In this document: piece after piece, positions 9,527-18,107 of the stretch
Position numbering within the stretch: position 1 is the stretch's first letter
Layout: the number at the start of each line of letters is the position of its first letter
NCBI GenBank assembly: GCA_028285595.1
Contig: JANQOW010000138.1
Span: 1-41,146 of the forward strand
Direction of reading: 5' to 3'
DNA: 41,146 bases
DNA from: Hyphomicrobiales bacterium
GTDB lineage: Bacteria > Pseudomonadota > Alphaproteobacteria > Rhizobiales > CAJQND01
Made by a program: the position numbers and the translations under genes
Notes under the pieces: model-generated
What the model saw: only the letters and a program-made list of their open reading frames with translations
The model's database searches: none
Told to the model about the DNA's origin: nothing

Positions 9527-10413
9527 TGAGCATGCAGGAACGCCCCTGGCCGCGCGATGCCTACTCCCTTCCCCTGGCCGTGGTGATGTTGTCGCTGAAC
9601 GAAGAGCACAACATGGCCGATGTGCTGGCCAACCTGAAAGGCTGGGCGGGCGAGGTTTTCCTGGTGGACAGCTTCAGCACAGACCGAACCGTGGAGCTTG
9701 CCCTTGGTGCTGGCGTGCACGTGGTGCAGCGCAAGTTCACCGGGTTTGGAGATCAGTGGAACTTTGCCCTGAACGAACTTCCGATCAGCATGCCCTGGAC
9801 CATAAAGCTCGATCCGGACGAACGGGTGACACCGGAGCTCAAGAGAGCCGTCGCTCAGGCGATTGCTGAGGGTAAGGGCGACGGGTTTCGCTTTGCTCGC
9901 CGCTTGTGGTTCATGGGCCGCCCGCTCGGCGTGAGGCAGGATTTGACGCGAATCTGGAAAACGGGCCGCTGCCGGTTCTCCGATGTGCTGGTCAATGAGC
10001 ATCCGCTCGTGCAAGGCGCTGTGGTGCGGCTGACCGGCGAGCTTGAGCACCATGACAGCCCCGATCTTGAGCACTGGTATGCAAAACAGAACCGCTATTC
10101 CACAGCCGAGGCCATCGGATCTCTGCGCAATGACCGCCTGTCCGAAGACCCCAGAGTGCTGGGCAATGCGCTGCAGAGGCGCATGTGGTTGAAAGCCCAT
10201 TACCGGAAACTGCCGTTCAGATATTTCCTGGTGTTCCTCTACTGCCTCTTTGGATTGGGCGCCTGGCGCGCCGGACGCGTAGGGGTGATGTGGGCGCGCC
10301 TCAGGTCTGATGTGTACCGGATGCGTGACTACAAGCTCACAGAAATGAAGTTGAGGCGGGCGGAACGCCTGCCGCGCAAACAGGCGCATGACCTGAGCTC
10401 CGAGACGTCCTGA
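9526..10413 (+). CDS. GT2-family glycosyltransferase (WaaE/KdtX-like)
   Basis: This encodes a 295-residue GT-A enzyme. The N-terminal half has the GT2 features: VVMLSLNEEHNM, then VFLVDSFSTDRTVELA, then the metal-binding acidic stretch KLDPDERVTP. The overall layout, with a WNFALNEL after the first acidic motif and a membrane-associated helix near the C-terminus (about residues 225-250), resembles WaaE/KdtX-type beta-glycosyltransferases. It would act at the inner face of the membrane on the nascent repeat unit. The start is set by the TGATG junction with the previous gene. Confidence 0.87.
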   Translation: MSMQERPWPRDAYSLPLAVVMLSLNEEHNMADVLANLKGWAGEVFLVDSFSTDRTVELALGAGVHVVQRKFTGFGDQWNFALNELPISMPWTIKLDPDERVTPELKRAVAQAIAEGKGDGFRFARRLWFMGRPLGVRQDLTRIWKTGRCRFSDVLVNEHPLVQGAVVRLTGELEHHDSPDLEHWYAKQNRYSTAEAIGSLRNDRLSEDPRVLGNALQRRMWLKAHYRKLPFRYFLVFLYCLFGLGAWRAGRVGVMWARLRSDVYRMRDYKLTEMKLRRAERLPRKQAHDLSSETS

Positions 10414-10414
10414 C

Positions 10415-12553
10415 ATGAAGCAAATTCTGCAAAGCCTCTCCAACGGCCAAACCCATGTGGCGGACGTGCCGGCCCCCAAGGTCCGCGCCGGCCACGTGCA
10501 AATCGCCAGCACCTTATCCCTGGTGTCCGCCGGCACGGAACGGATGCTGGTGGATTTCGGGCGCGGCTCGCTTCTCACCAAAGCCCGCCAACAGCCTGAC
10601 AAGGTGAAGCAGGCGCTGGAGAAAATCGGCACCGACGGTTTGGCGGCAACGCTTGAAGCGGTGCGCACCAAGCTGGATCAGCCCCTGGCGCTCGGATATT
10701 GCAATGTGGGCCGGGTCATTGAACCGGGCAGCGCGTGCACCGGCCTTTGTGCCGGCGACCGGGTGGTCTCCAACGGCAAGCATGCCGAAGTCGTGCTCTC
10801 CCCCAAAAATCTCTGCGCCAAGATTCCAGATGGCGTGAGCGATGAGGCGGCCAGCTTCACGGTCATCGGCGCCATTGCCCTACAGGGCGTGCGGTTGGCG
10901 CAGCCCAATCTTGGGGAAACGGTGGCGGTGCTGGGTCTTGGCCTTGTGGGCCTGTTGACCGTGCAGCTTCTCAAAGCCAATGGCTGCCGGGTTCTGGGGC
11001 TGGATTTTGACAAAGAGCGCCTCGCGCTCGCGCGGCAATTCGGGGCCGAGACCGTTGACCTTGGCGAAGTCGCCGACCCGGTGCGGGCCGCCATCGGTTT
11101 CAGTCAGGGCCGCGGCATGGATGCGGTCCTGCTGACCGCCTCCACCCAAAGCAGCGACCCGGTTGCGCAAGCTGCGCAGATGAGCCGCAAGCGGGGCCGT
11201 GTGGTGCTTGTGGGGGTCACCGGCCTTGAGCTGTCTCGAGCAGACTTTTTTGAGAAGGAACTGACGTTTCAGGTGTCCTGTTCCTACGGGCCGGGGCGCT
11301 ATGATCCAGCGTATGAGGAGAAGGGGCAGGATTACCCCGTGGGCTTCGTGCGCTGGACCGAGCAACGCAACTTTGAGGCTGTGCTTGAGCTTATGGCCTC
11401 AGGCGCCATCGATGTCTCGCCGCTGGTGAGCCACAAGTATGAGATCGGCGAGGCGGCCAGTGCGTATCAGCTTCTGGTCTCCAACACGCCCTCGCTCGGC
11501 ATTCTGATCACCTATCCGAACGCGGGCGGCACGGGTGCAGACGTGAATGCCTTGCTGAACCGGGTGGTCGCGTTTGCCGAAGAACGCGCCCCTGCCAAGT
11601 CGACCAAGGGACATACCGGCTTTATCGGCGCGGGCAACTATGGTGGCCGCGTGCTCATTTCAGCGTTCAAGGAAGCCGGCGCAACACTGACCACCATTGC
11701 CAGTTCCAGCGGCGTCTCCGCCACCCACTACGCCAAGAAGTTCAAGTTTCACCAGGCCACCTCGGATGCAGCCGAGATCTTCGCCGATCCTGAAACGGAC
11801 ACGGTGTGCATTTGCAGCCGCCATGACAGCCACAAACAGTACGTTATTGAGGCTCTCGCCGCGCGCAAGTCCGTGTTCGTTGAAAAACCGCTCTGCCTCA
11901 CACTGGCTGATCTGGACGAGATTGAGGCCGCCTATCGGAACACACCGGATGCGCGCCTGATGGTGGGCTACAACCGGCGCTTCGCCCCTCAGGTGATCAG
12001 GCTGAAGAACATTCTGGCCGAAGAAACTGCGCCAAAAATGATCACCATCAGTGTCAATGCCGGTCAGGTGATGAGCTCGCACTGGACCCAGGATCCTGAC
12101 GTGGGCGGCGGCCGCATCATCGGTGAGGCCTGTCATTTCATCGATCTCGCGCGCCATCTGGCGGACGCACCCATAATCTCCCACACCGCAACGCGGCTCG
12201 GCCCGGCGGTTGGCGCCCACCCGGCTGACAACGCCTCCATCACGCTGAGCTTCCGCAATGGCTCCGTGGCGGTGATCAACTATCTGGCGAACGGTCACAA
12301 GTCACTGCCAAAGGAACGCTTGGAAGTGTTCTGCGGGGGCAAGGTGCTACAACTGAACAATTTCCGGAAGCTCACCGGGCTTGGCTTCAAAGGTTTTAAG
12401 TCCGAAACGTCCTGGCGCCAGGATAAGGGCCAGAAGAACTGCGTGGCTGCCTTCATGTTGTCGGTCTCAACGGGAGCCCCTTCGCCGATCGCTCCTGAAG
12501 AATTGTTCGAGGTGGCACGCGTCACCATCAACGCAGCGGAGCAATTGAAATGA
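10415..12553 (+). CDS. Bi-domain oxidoreductase: MDR dehydrogenase fused to Gfo/Idh/MocA
   Basis: This 712-residue protein joins two NAD(P)-binding halves. Residues 1 to about 370 are a medium-chain dehydrogenase with a Rossmann motif (GLGLVGLL near 173); the catalytic zinc ligand region reads LVSAGTERM without cysteine, so it may not be a classical zinc alcohol dehydrogenase. Residues about 400-712 are Gfo/Idh/MocA, with the nucleotide loop GFIGAGNYGG (402-411) and the characteristic EKP at 490-492. Fusions of this type recur in surface-polysaccharide clusters and are presumed to modify a nucleotide sugar or lipid-linked sugar, but I know of no assigned reaction. It overlaps the heparinase-like gene by ATGA. 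Confidence 0.88.
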   Translation: MKQILQSLSNGQTHVADVPAPKVRAGHVQIASTLSLVSAGTERMLVDFGRGSLLTKARQQPDKVKQALEKIGTDGLAATLEAVRTKLDQPLALGYCNVGRVIEPGSACTGLCAGDRVVSNGKHAEVVLSPKNLCAKIPDGVSDEAASFTVIGAIALQGVRLAQPNLGETVAVLGLGLVGLLTVQLLKANGCRVLGLDFDKERLALARQFGAETVDLGEVADPVRAAIGFSQGRGMDAVLLTASTQSSDPVAQAAQMSRKRGRVVLVGVTGLELSRADFFEKELTFQVSCSYGPGRYDPAYEEKGQDYPVGFVRWTEQRNFEAVLELMASGAIDVSPLVSHKYEIGEAASAYQLLVSNTPSLGILITYPNAGGTGADVNALLNRVVAFAEERAPAKSTKGHTGFIGAGNYGGRVLISAFKEAGATLTTIASSSGVSATHYAKKFKFHQATSDAAEIFADPETDTVCICSRHDSHKQYVIEALAARKSVFVEKPLCLTLADLDEIEAAYRNTPDARLMVGYNRRFAPQVIRLKNILAEETAPKMITISVNAGQVMSSHWTQDPDVGGGRIIGEACHFIDLARHLADAPIISHTATRLGPAVGAHPADNASITLSFRNGSVAVINYLANGHKSLPKERLEVFCGGKVLQLNNFRKLTGLGFKGFKSETSWRQDKGQKNCVAAFMLSVSTGAPSPIAPEELFEVARVTINAAEQLK

Positions 12554-14190
12554 TCGATCAGGCCCGCCTGTTTCTCGAGACGGTCCGGCACCTGAAGCCG
12601 GAACAGATCTATGGCCGCGCCCGCCATCGCTGGGTGCGTCCGGTTCCAGATCTCCGCCCGGCCCCTACTCTGCGCCAGGCCGGCAGCGGTTGGGCCAAAC
12701 CTGCGCTGAAGCGGCAAAGCCTCACAGGTCCAACATCGGTCCGCCTTCTCAACGTGCCCGGCGCGGTCTGGACTGCGGAGGATTGGAACCGCGAAGGAGC
12801 GGACAAGCTCTGGCTTTACACCCTCCACTACTTCGACGACCTGAACGCCGCGGACGCCAAGAACCGGCACCCCTGGCATCGCGCTCTGGTGGACCGCTGG
12901 GTTAAGGAAAATCCACCGGGGACCGGCAATGGCTGGGAGCCCTACCCGGTTTCGCTGCGCCTGGTGAACTGGATCAAATGGGCGCTTGGCGGGGCCGAGC
13001 TTGAACCTGGATGGCAGGACAGCCTGGCAGTGCAGGCACGTTGGCTGAGCAAGCGGGTAGAACATCACCTGATGGGCAACCATCTCTTCGCCAATGCGAA
13101 GGCCTTAATCTTCGCCGGCAGTTACTTCCGTGGAGCGGAAGCGGAGACCTGGCTCAGAGACGGCACACGCATCCTGGAAGATGAATTGCGTGAGCAGGTG
13201 CTTGGCGATGGCGGCCATTTTGAGCGCTCGCCCATGTACCACGCAATCATCCTGGAAGATGTGTTGGATCTGATCAATCTGGCCGCCACATACCCGGAAA
13301 CGCAGCCTGCAAGCGTCACTGAACGCCTGCGCGCCGCGGCCACCAATATGCTCGCCTGGCTGGACGCCATGTGCCATCCGGACGGACAGATCTCGTTTTT
13401 CAATGACGCCGCATTCGGCGTGGCCCCGAGCCGGGAGGCGTTGCTGGCGTATGCGAAGCGCTGCGGTGTGGGGCTCGGCTCGCGTTCTCCAAATGCGCTG
13501 GAGCATCTTGCGGACAGCGGGTACATCCGTTTGCAGTCTGAAGAGTGCGTGGCCCTCCTGGACACCGCGCCTGTGGGACCGGACTATCTGCCTGGCCATG
13601 CCCATGCGGACACGCTGTCGTTTGAGATGTCGTTGTTCGGTCAGCGCCTGATCGTGAATTCCGGCACGTCCGTTTACGGCACATCGCGCGAGCGCCTGCG
13701 CCAGCGGTCCACCGCAGCCCACAGCACAGTGGAGATTGACGGCGAGGCATCGTCCGAGGTTTGGGCGGGCTTTCGCGTGGCGCGCCGCGCCAGGCCGCTG
13801 GATCTTGAGATCTCACAGAACGCCGATTTAATCAGCGTTGCCTGTTCCCATGACGGCTATCACCGGCTGGCCGGCAAGCCCACGCACCGGCGCACCTGGC
13901 GGCTGGAGGGCACCCGGCTCAACATCCGCGACACGATTGAGGGCGCCTATGGGCAGGCCCTGGCGCGGTTTCCGCTCGCCCCGGGGTGTCAGGCCGCATT
14001 CGCCCCCGGCGGCAAAGACCATGTGGGAACCGTTCGGCTGGGCGATGATCACGTCTTGAGCTGGCGGGCCAATGCGCCTGCGAGCATTGTGGAGACCACT
14101 TGGCATCCGGAGTTTGGCATCAGCGTTCCGAACAGCACGCTTGTCTTCCCGGTGTTGGGCGGCGACTTTATGTTTGAACTGAACTGGTAG
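12550..14190 (+). CDS. Heparinase II/III-like protein, no signal peptide
   Basis: This 546-residue protein has an alpha/alpha-toroid N-terminal half and a heparinase II/III-like C-terminal half. Family catalytic positions are present: N177-H178 in GNHLFANAK, Y230-H231 in ERSPMYHA, and H350/H352/D354 in PGHAHADTLSF. Known lyases of this family cleave uronate-containing glycans by beta-elimination in the periplasm or outside the cell. Here the N-terminus (MIDQARLFLETVRHL) is not a signal peptide, so the protein is predicted to be cytoplasmic and may act on a lipid-linked precursor instead. It is coupled by ATGA to the bi-domain oxidoreductase, which suggests that both act on the same sugar. Confidence 0.88.
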   Translation: MIDQARLFLETVRHLKPEQIYGRARHRWVRPVPDLRPAPTLRQAGSGWAKPALKRQSLTGPTSVRLLNVPGAVWTAEDWNREGADKLWLYTLHYFDDLNAADAKNRHPWHRALVDRWVKENPPGTGNGWEPYPVSLRLVNWIKWALGGAELEPGWQDSLAVQARWLSKRVEHHLMGNHLFANAKALIFAGSYFRGAEAETWLRDGTRILEDELREQVLGDGGHFERSPMYHAIILEDVLDLINLAATYPETQPASVTERLRAAATNMLAWLDAMCHPDGQISFFNDAAFGVAPSREALLAYAKRCGVGLGSRSPNALEHLADSGYIRLQSEECVALLDTAPVGPDYLPGHAHADTLSFEMSLFGQRLIVNSGTSVYGTSRERLRQRSTAAHSTVEIDGEASSEVWAGFRVARRARPLDLEISQNADLISVACSHDGYHRLAGKPTHRRTWRLEGTRLNIRDTIEGAYGQALARFPLAPGCQAAFAPGGKDHVGTVRLGDDHVLSWRANAPASIVETTWHPEFGISVPNSTLVFPVLGGDFMFELNW

Positions 14191-14200
14191 AGTTCCGAAC

Positions 14201-15511
14201 GTGCATATCCTCTTTCTCACCGACAACTTTCCCCCTGAAGTCAATGCACCGGCCTCGCGCACGTTTGAGCACTGCCGACAGTGGGTTGAGGATGGCCACC
14301 AGGTGACCGTGATCACCTGTGCGCCCAATTTTCCCAAGGGCGAGGTGTTCGACGGGTACCGCAACCGGCTCTGGCAGAGCGAGGACATGGAGGGCATCAG
14401 GGTCATTCGCGTGTGGTCCTACATCACCGCCAATGAAGGCTTCCTGCGCCGCACGTTGGACTATGTGAGCTACATGGTGAGCGCCACCCTCGCCGCCCCG
14501 TTCGTGCGCGGGGTGGATGTGGTGGTGGGCACCTCTCCGCAATTCTTCACCGCCTGTGCCGCCTGGGCCACGGCGGCTTTGAAGCGCAGGCCCTTTGTCT
14601 TTGAGGTGCGCGATTTGTGGCCGGAATCCATTCGCGCCGTCGGCGCGGTGGGCTCAGAACCGGTGCTGAACGCACTGGAGAAACTGGAGATGTTTCTCTA
14701 TGCCCGCGCGCGGGCCGTCATCACCGTGACGCACGCATTCAAGCGCGACATCGCCGGGCGCGGGATCGATGAGGCAAAAATCTCCGTCATCACAAACGGC
14801 GTGGATGCGAGCCGGTACTCTAGCCGCCAGAAGGATCGTGACCTGGTTCGGGCCTTGGACCTTGAGGGGAAATTCGTCGCCGGCTATGTGGGCACCCACG
14901 GCATGGCCCATGGGCTGACCACCTTGCTCGACGCCGCCGAGGCTCTCAAAGCGCATCCTCAGGGCCGAGACATTCACCTTCTCATGCTGGGTGACGGGGC
15001 GGAGAAGCAGAACCTGGTGGCCGATGCGCGGGCGCGCGGGCTCACCAATCTCACCCTCTTGGACACCGTGCCGAAACATGAGGTGGCCCGGTACTGGTCG
15101 CTGCTGGACGCTTCGATCATCCACCTGCGCCGCACCGACCTTTTCAAGACGGTCATTCCCTCCAAGCTGTTTGAATGCATGGCCATGGGTCTACCGGTGC
15201 TGCACGGGGTGGAGGGAGAATCCGCCGAGATCGTTGAAAAGAATAGAATTGGTTTACCATTCGAACCGGAAAACAGTGCCGAATTGACCGATAAGCTCCT
15301 GAAACTCAAGCAAAATAGACAATTGTGCAACCAATTGCGGGCAAACTCGCTGAAAGCCGCGCCGCTTTATGACCGGACCCGTCTGGCGCGCGAAATGTTG
15401 GCAACATTGGGTCAGTGTGTAGAGTTGAGTACGAAGGAAGCTGGGGACAATGCGAGTGTTGAGCGTGGTCGGCGCGCGGCCGAATTTCATGAAGGTGGCG
15501 CCCATCATTAA
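14201..15511 (+). CDS. WbuB-like GT4 glycosyltransferase
   Basis: This encodes a 436-residue GT4 enzyme. The N-terminal LFLTDNFPPEVNAPASRT and later FEVRDLWPESIRAVG are typical of WbuB-type transferases, which in O-antigen loci transfer fucosamine- or related amino-sugar units. GYVGTHGMAHGLTTLL and ECMAMGLPV mark the donor domain. The start is a GTG 10 bp after the heparinase-like gene, with only a weak ribosome site. The last 20 codons overlap the next gene for 62 bp, longer than any other junction in the locus, and the tail (VERGRRAAEFHEGGAHH) looks like an out-of-frame reading of the epimerase start rather than conserved sequence. A lost stop codon is possible. Confidence 0.87.
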   Translation: MHILFLTDNFPPEVNAPASRTFEHCRQWVEDGHQVTVITCAPNFPKGEVFDGYRNRLWQSEDMEGIRVIRVWSYITANEGFLRRTLDYVSYMVSATLAAPFVRGVDVVVGTSPQFFTACAAWATAALKRRPFVFEVRDLWPESIRAVGAVGSEPVLNALEKLEMFLYARARAVITVTHAFKRDIAGRGIDEAKISVITNGVDASRYSSRQKDRDLVRALDLEGKFVAGYVGTHGMAHGLTTLLDAAEALKAHPQGRDIHLLMLGDGAEKQNLVADARARGLTNLTLLDTVPKHEVARYWSLLDASIIHLRRTDLFKTVIPSKLFECMAMGLPVLHGVEGESAEIVEKNRIGLPFEPENSAELTDKLLKLKQNRQLCNQLRANSLKAAPLYDRTRLAREMLATLGQCVELSTKEAGDNASVERGRRAAEFHEGGAHH

Positions 15512-16571
15512 GGCGTTTCGCGCCTACGGATCGGCCTTTGAACAAATTCTGGTGCACACGGGCCAGCACTATGACGAGCAACTCAGCGCGTCGTTCTTCC
15601 GCGATCTTGATCTGCGCGAACCGGATGTCAATTTGAACGTGGGCTCAGGCTCGCAAGCCGAGCAGACCGCAGGCGTCTTGCTGGGCTTTGAGCCGGTGTG
15701 CAAGAATTTTGAGCCGGATTTGGTCATCGTGGTGGGGGACGTGAATTCCACATTGGCCTGCGCACTCACCGCCAAGAAGCTGGGCATCAAAGTGGCCCAT
15801 GTGGAGGCGGGGCTCAGATCCGGCGACATGCGCATGCCCGAAGAGATCAACCGGCGCTGCACCGATACGATTTCAGACTATCTCTTCACCACGGACCGCA
15901 TGGCCGATGGCAACTTGGCCAGCGAGGGCATCCCGGCCAGCAAGGTGCACTTTGTCGGCAATGTGATGATCGACACATTGCTCACCTTCCGTGAGCAGGC
16001 CGACCGCTTGCGCTACTTCGACAAGCTGGGCCTGACACCCGGCAACTATGCCACGCTGACCTTACACCGGCCCTCCAACGTGGACGACCTCAGCACGCTG
16101 GGGCGGATCTTGAGGACTTTGAAATGCATCTCCGGCAGCATGCCGATTGTCTTTCCGGCTCATCCGCGCACGCGGGCGAAGATCCATGAGTTCGGCCTTG
16201 GCGGCGCATTCGACGGCCGGCAATTCCGCATGATCGATCCGCTCGGCTATCTGGAGTTCCTCAGCTTGAACGCCAGTGCCAAAGCCGTCTTCACCGACAG
16301 CGGCGGACTGCAGGAGGAGACGACCATTCTGGGCGTGCCCTGCATCACGCTCAGGGAGAATACGGAGCGGCCGATCACCGTGTTGGACGGCACCAACCAA
16401 TTGGTGGGCACCGATCCGAATGCGATCTTTGCGGCTTACAACAAGGTGCAGAGCCAAGCGGCAGACGCGCCGCCGGCGCCGGAGAAATGGGACGGCCAGG
16501 CGGCCGACCGCATTGCCGCGCAGTTTGCCGAAGGACTGCCGCTGCAGCAGTTGATGCGGGCGGCGTCGTAG
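15450..16571 (+). CDS. wecB: UDP-N-acetylglucosamine 2-epimerase (non-hydrolysing)
   Basis: This 373-residue enzyme interconverts UDP-GlcNAc and UDP-ManNAc. Signature segments are VVGARPNFMKVAPI at the N-terminus, HTGQHYDEQLS, VVGDVNSTLAC, HVEAGLRSGDMRMPEE, and FTDSGGLQEETTILGVP with ENTERPIT near the C-terminus. Together these indicate the non-hydrolysing bacterial epimerase. It probably provides a ManNAc-type donor to the polymer, although the same family also contains 2-epimerases for other amino sugars such as those leading to fucosamine, and the WbuB-like neighbour would fit that. The ATG at 15450 lies within the end of the previous gene, with GGGG about 5 bases upstream. Confidence 0.93.
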   Translation: MRVLSVVGARPNFMKVAPIIKAFRAYGSAFEQILVHTGQHYDEQLSASFFRDLDLREPDVNLNVGSGSQAEQTAGVLLGFEPVCKNFEPDLVIVVGDVNSTLACALTAKKLGIKVAHVEAGLRSGDMRMPEEINRRCTDTISDYLFTTDRMADGNLASEGIPASKVHFVGNVMIDTLLTFREQADRLRYFDKLGLTPGNYATLTLHRPSNVDDLSTLGRILRTLKCISGSMPIVFPAHPRTRAKIHEFGLGGAFDGRQFRMIDPLGYLEFLSLNASAKAVFTDSGGLQEETTILGVPCITLRENTERPITVLDGTNQLVGTDPNAIFAAYNKVQSQAADAPPAPEKWDGQAADRIAAQFAEGLPLQQLMRAAS

Positions 16572-16581
16572 GTCTCCCGCA

Positions 16582-16654
16582 TCCTTGCGAAAGCGAGGAC
16601 CTTCTTAGCCAAAAGATCGGACCGAGCTATGGGCCCTCGCGTGCGCAAGGGCGC
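16582..16654 (+). repeat. 73-bp palindromic repeat, copy A
   Basis: This intergenic element begins with TCCTTGCGAAAGCGAGGACC and ends with a complementary arm (CCCTCGCGTGCGCAAGGGCGC), so the whole unit can fold back. The reverse complement of 19508-19580 matches it at 63 of 73 positions, with most differences in the central 20 bp. It lies directly downstream of the epimerase stop codon. Confidence 0.75.
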
Positions 16655-16688
16655 GGTTCTTTCTTTCCACTTTCGCCCCCCTCACATC

Positions 16689-16785
16689 GTCATCCTCGCG
16701 AAAGCGGGGACCCAGGGGCGGGTCACTCAGGGTGTTGCGGCTCCTGGGTCCCGGATATTTTGCTGGCGCAAAATTCCGGGATGAC
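16689..16785. repeat. Palindromic intergenic repeat with GTCATC/GATGAC ends
   Basis: The unit starts GTCATCCTCGCGAAAGCGGGGACCCAG and ends with CTGGGTCCCGGATA and then TTCCGGGATGAC, so its two halves are near-complementary. The internal TTTTGCTGGCGCAAAA is a second small stem. It belongs to the same broad family as 22265-22343. Such elements are commonly scattered between genes in alphaproteobacteria. It lies between two convergent genes and could serve as a bidirectional terminator. Confidence 0.7.
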
Positions 16786-16831
16786 GGGAGAACCACGTTC
16801 CCGCAAAACTCCAAGTTGACGGTGGCTTTGG

Positions 16832-17983
16832 TTACGCGCTTGCGCGGTCCGTTGACGACAGCACCTGGCTCAGCACCTTGTCCAAACGGCCCACCGTGCG
16901 GTCCACATTGCCCAGCTTGTCGAGCCCGAACAGACCCAAGCGGAAGCTCTGGAAATCCTCCGGCTCATCGCACTGCAGCGGCACGCCGGCCGCAATCTGC
17001 ATGCCCAACTCGGCAAACTTCTTGCCCGTCTGGAAGCCGGCATCGTCCGTGTAGGAGACCACAACCCCCGGCGCCTTGAAGCCATCGGCAGCCACGCTGC
17101 GGATGCCCTTAGCTTCCAGGAGCGCGCGCACCTTGGCGCCGAGATCCCATTGTGCGGCCGAGGCCTTGTCCAGGCCGAAGGCTTCGGTTTCCTGCATGGC
17201 CTGATAGAACTTCACCAACCCATCCGTCGGCATCGTGGCGTGGTAGGCATGCCCGCCGCCCTCATAAGCCGCCATGATCTGGTGCCACTTCAACAGGTCA
17301 CAGGCAAAACTGGAGCTGGTGGAGGCTTCCACCGCCGCCTTGCCTGCTTCGCTCAACATTACCAGACCGGCACACGGCGAGGCGCTCCAGCCCTTTTGAG
17401 GGGCACTGATGAGCACATCCACGCCGATGGCCTTCATATCCACCCACACCGTACCGGAGGCGATGCAGTCCAGAACGAACAGACCGCCCACCGCGTGCAC
17501 CGCGTCGGCCACCGCCTTCATGTAGTCGTCGGGCAAGATCATGCCGGATGAGGTTTCCACGTGTGGCGCAAACACCAGATCTGGCTTCTGGGCCGCAATG
17601 GCGCTCACCACTTCGTCAATCGGGCAAGGGGCAAACGGGGCCTGCGAGCCGCTCTCCACCTGGCGCGCCTTGAGCACGGTTTCTTCTGCCGGGATGGACC
17701 CCATCTGAAAGATCTGCGACCAGCGGAAGCTGAACCAGCCATTGCGGATCACCAGGCACTTTTTGTCACCAGCCAGTTGCCGTGCCACGGCTTCCATCGC
17801 ATAGGTGCCGCCGCCCGGCACCACGACGGCCGCTTCAGCGCCGTAGACCGATTTCAGGCCGGCCGAAATGCCACGCATCACCCCTTGGAACGACTGAGAC
17901 ATGTGGTTGAGCGAGCGGTCTGTGAAAACCACCGAATATTCCAGGAGACCATCAGGGTCGATAGCAGAGTGTGAGCCGGTCAT
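16832..17983 (-). CDS. Class V PLP-dependent aminotransferase
   Basis: This 383-residue enzyme has the class V aminotransferase fold (alanine-glyoxylate/serine-glyoxylate type). The loop VVVPGGGTYAMEAVARQL (53-70) binds the cofactor phosphate, HVETSSG (141-147) and D172 in VLDCIASG contact the pyridine ring, and K197 in SAPQKGWS is the Schiff-base lysine. Alanine, serine, phosphonoacetate-type and 2-aminoethylphosphonate donors are all used in this group, so the substrate is open. It is transcribed away from the EPS locus and lies downstream of the AraC gene on the same strand, separated by 124 bp that contain no supported feature. Confidence 0.85.
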   Translation of the reverse strand: MTGSHSAIDPDGLLEYSVVFTDRSLNHMSQSFQGVMRGISAGLKSVYGAEAAVVVPGGGTYAMEAVARQLAGDKKCLVIRNGWFSFRWSQIFQMGSIPAEETVLKARQVESGSQAPFAPCPIDEVVSAIAAQKPDLVFAPHVETSSGMILPDDYMKAVADAVHAVGGLFVLDCIASGTVWVDMKAIGVDVLISAPQKGWSASPCAGLVMLSEAGKAAVEASTSSSFACDLLKWHQIMAAYEGGGHAYHATMPTDGLVKFYQAMQETEAFGLDKASAAQWDLGAKVRALLEAKGIRSVAADGFKAPGVVVSYTDDAGFQTGKKFAELGMQIAAGVPLQCDEPEDFQSFRLGLFGLDKLGNVDRTVGRLDKVLSQVLSSTDRASA

Positions 17984-18107
17984 GGTTTAAATGTTCCCGT
18001 GTGAGAGCCGCGTTTTGTCCGAAAACCCGAATGCTTACTAAGGGTCAAGGCCGCATAAGCGCATGTCAATTGCGCCAGAGCAATGCACGTTTGCGACCTG
18101 CGTCAGT

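Noticed and set aside
16572..16831. Repeated GCGAAAGCG stems as a possible CRISPR array
   Set aside because: Units are spaced irregularly, are inverted rather than direct, and have no uniform spacers or cas genes; they are dispersed palindromes.
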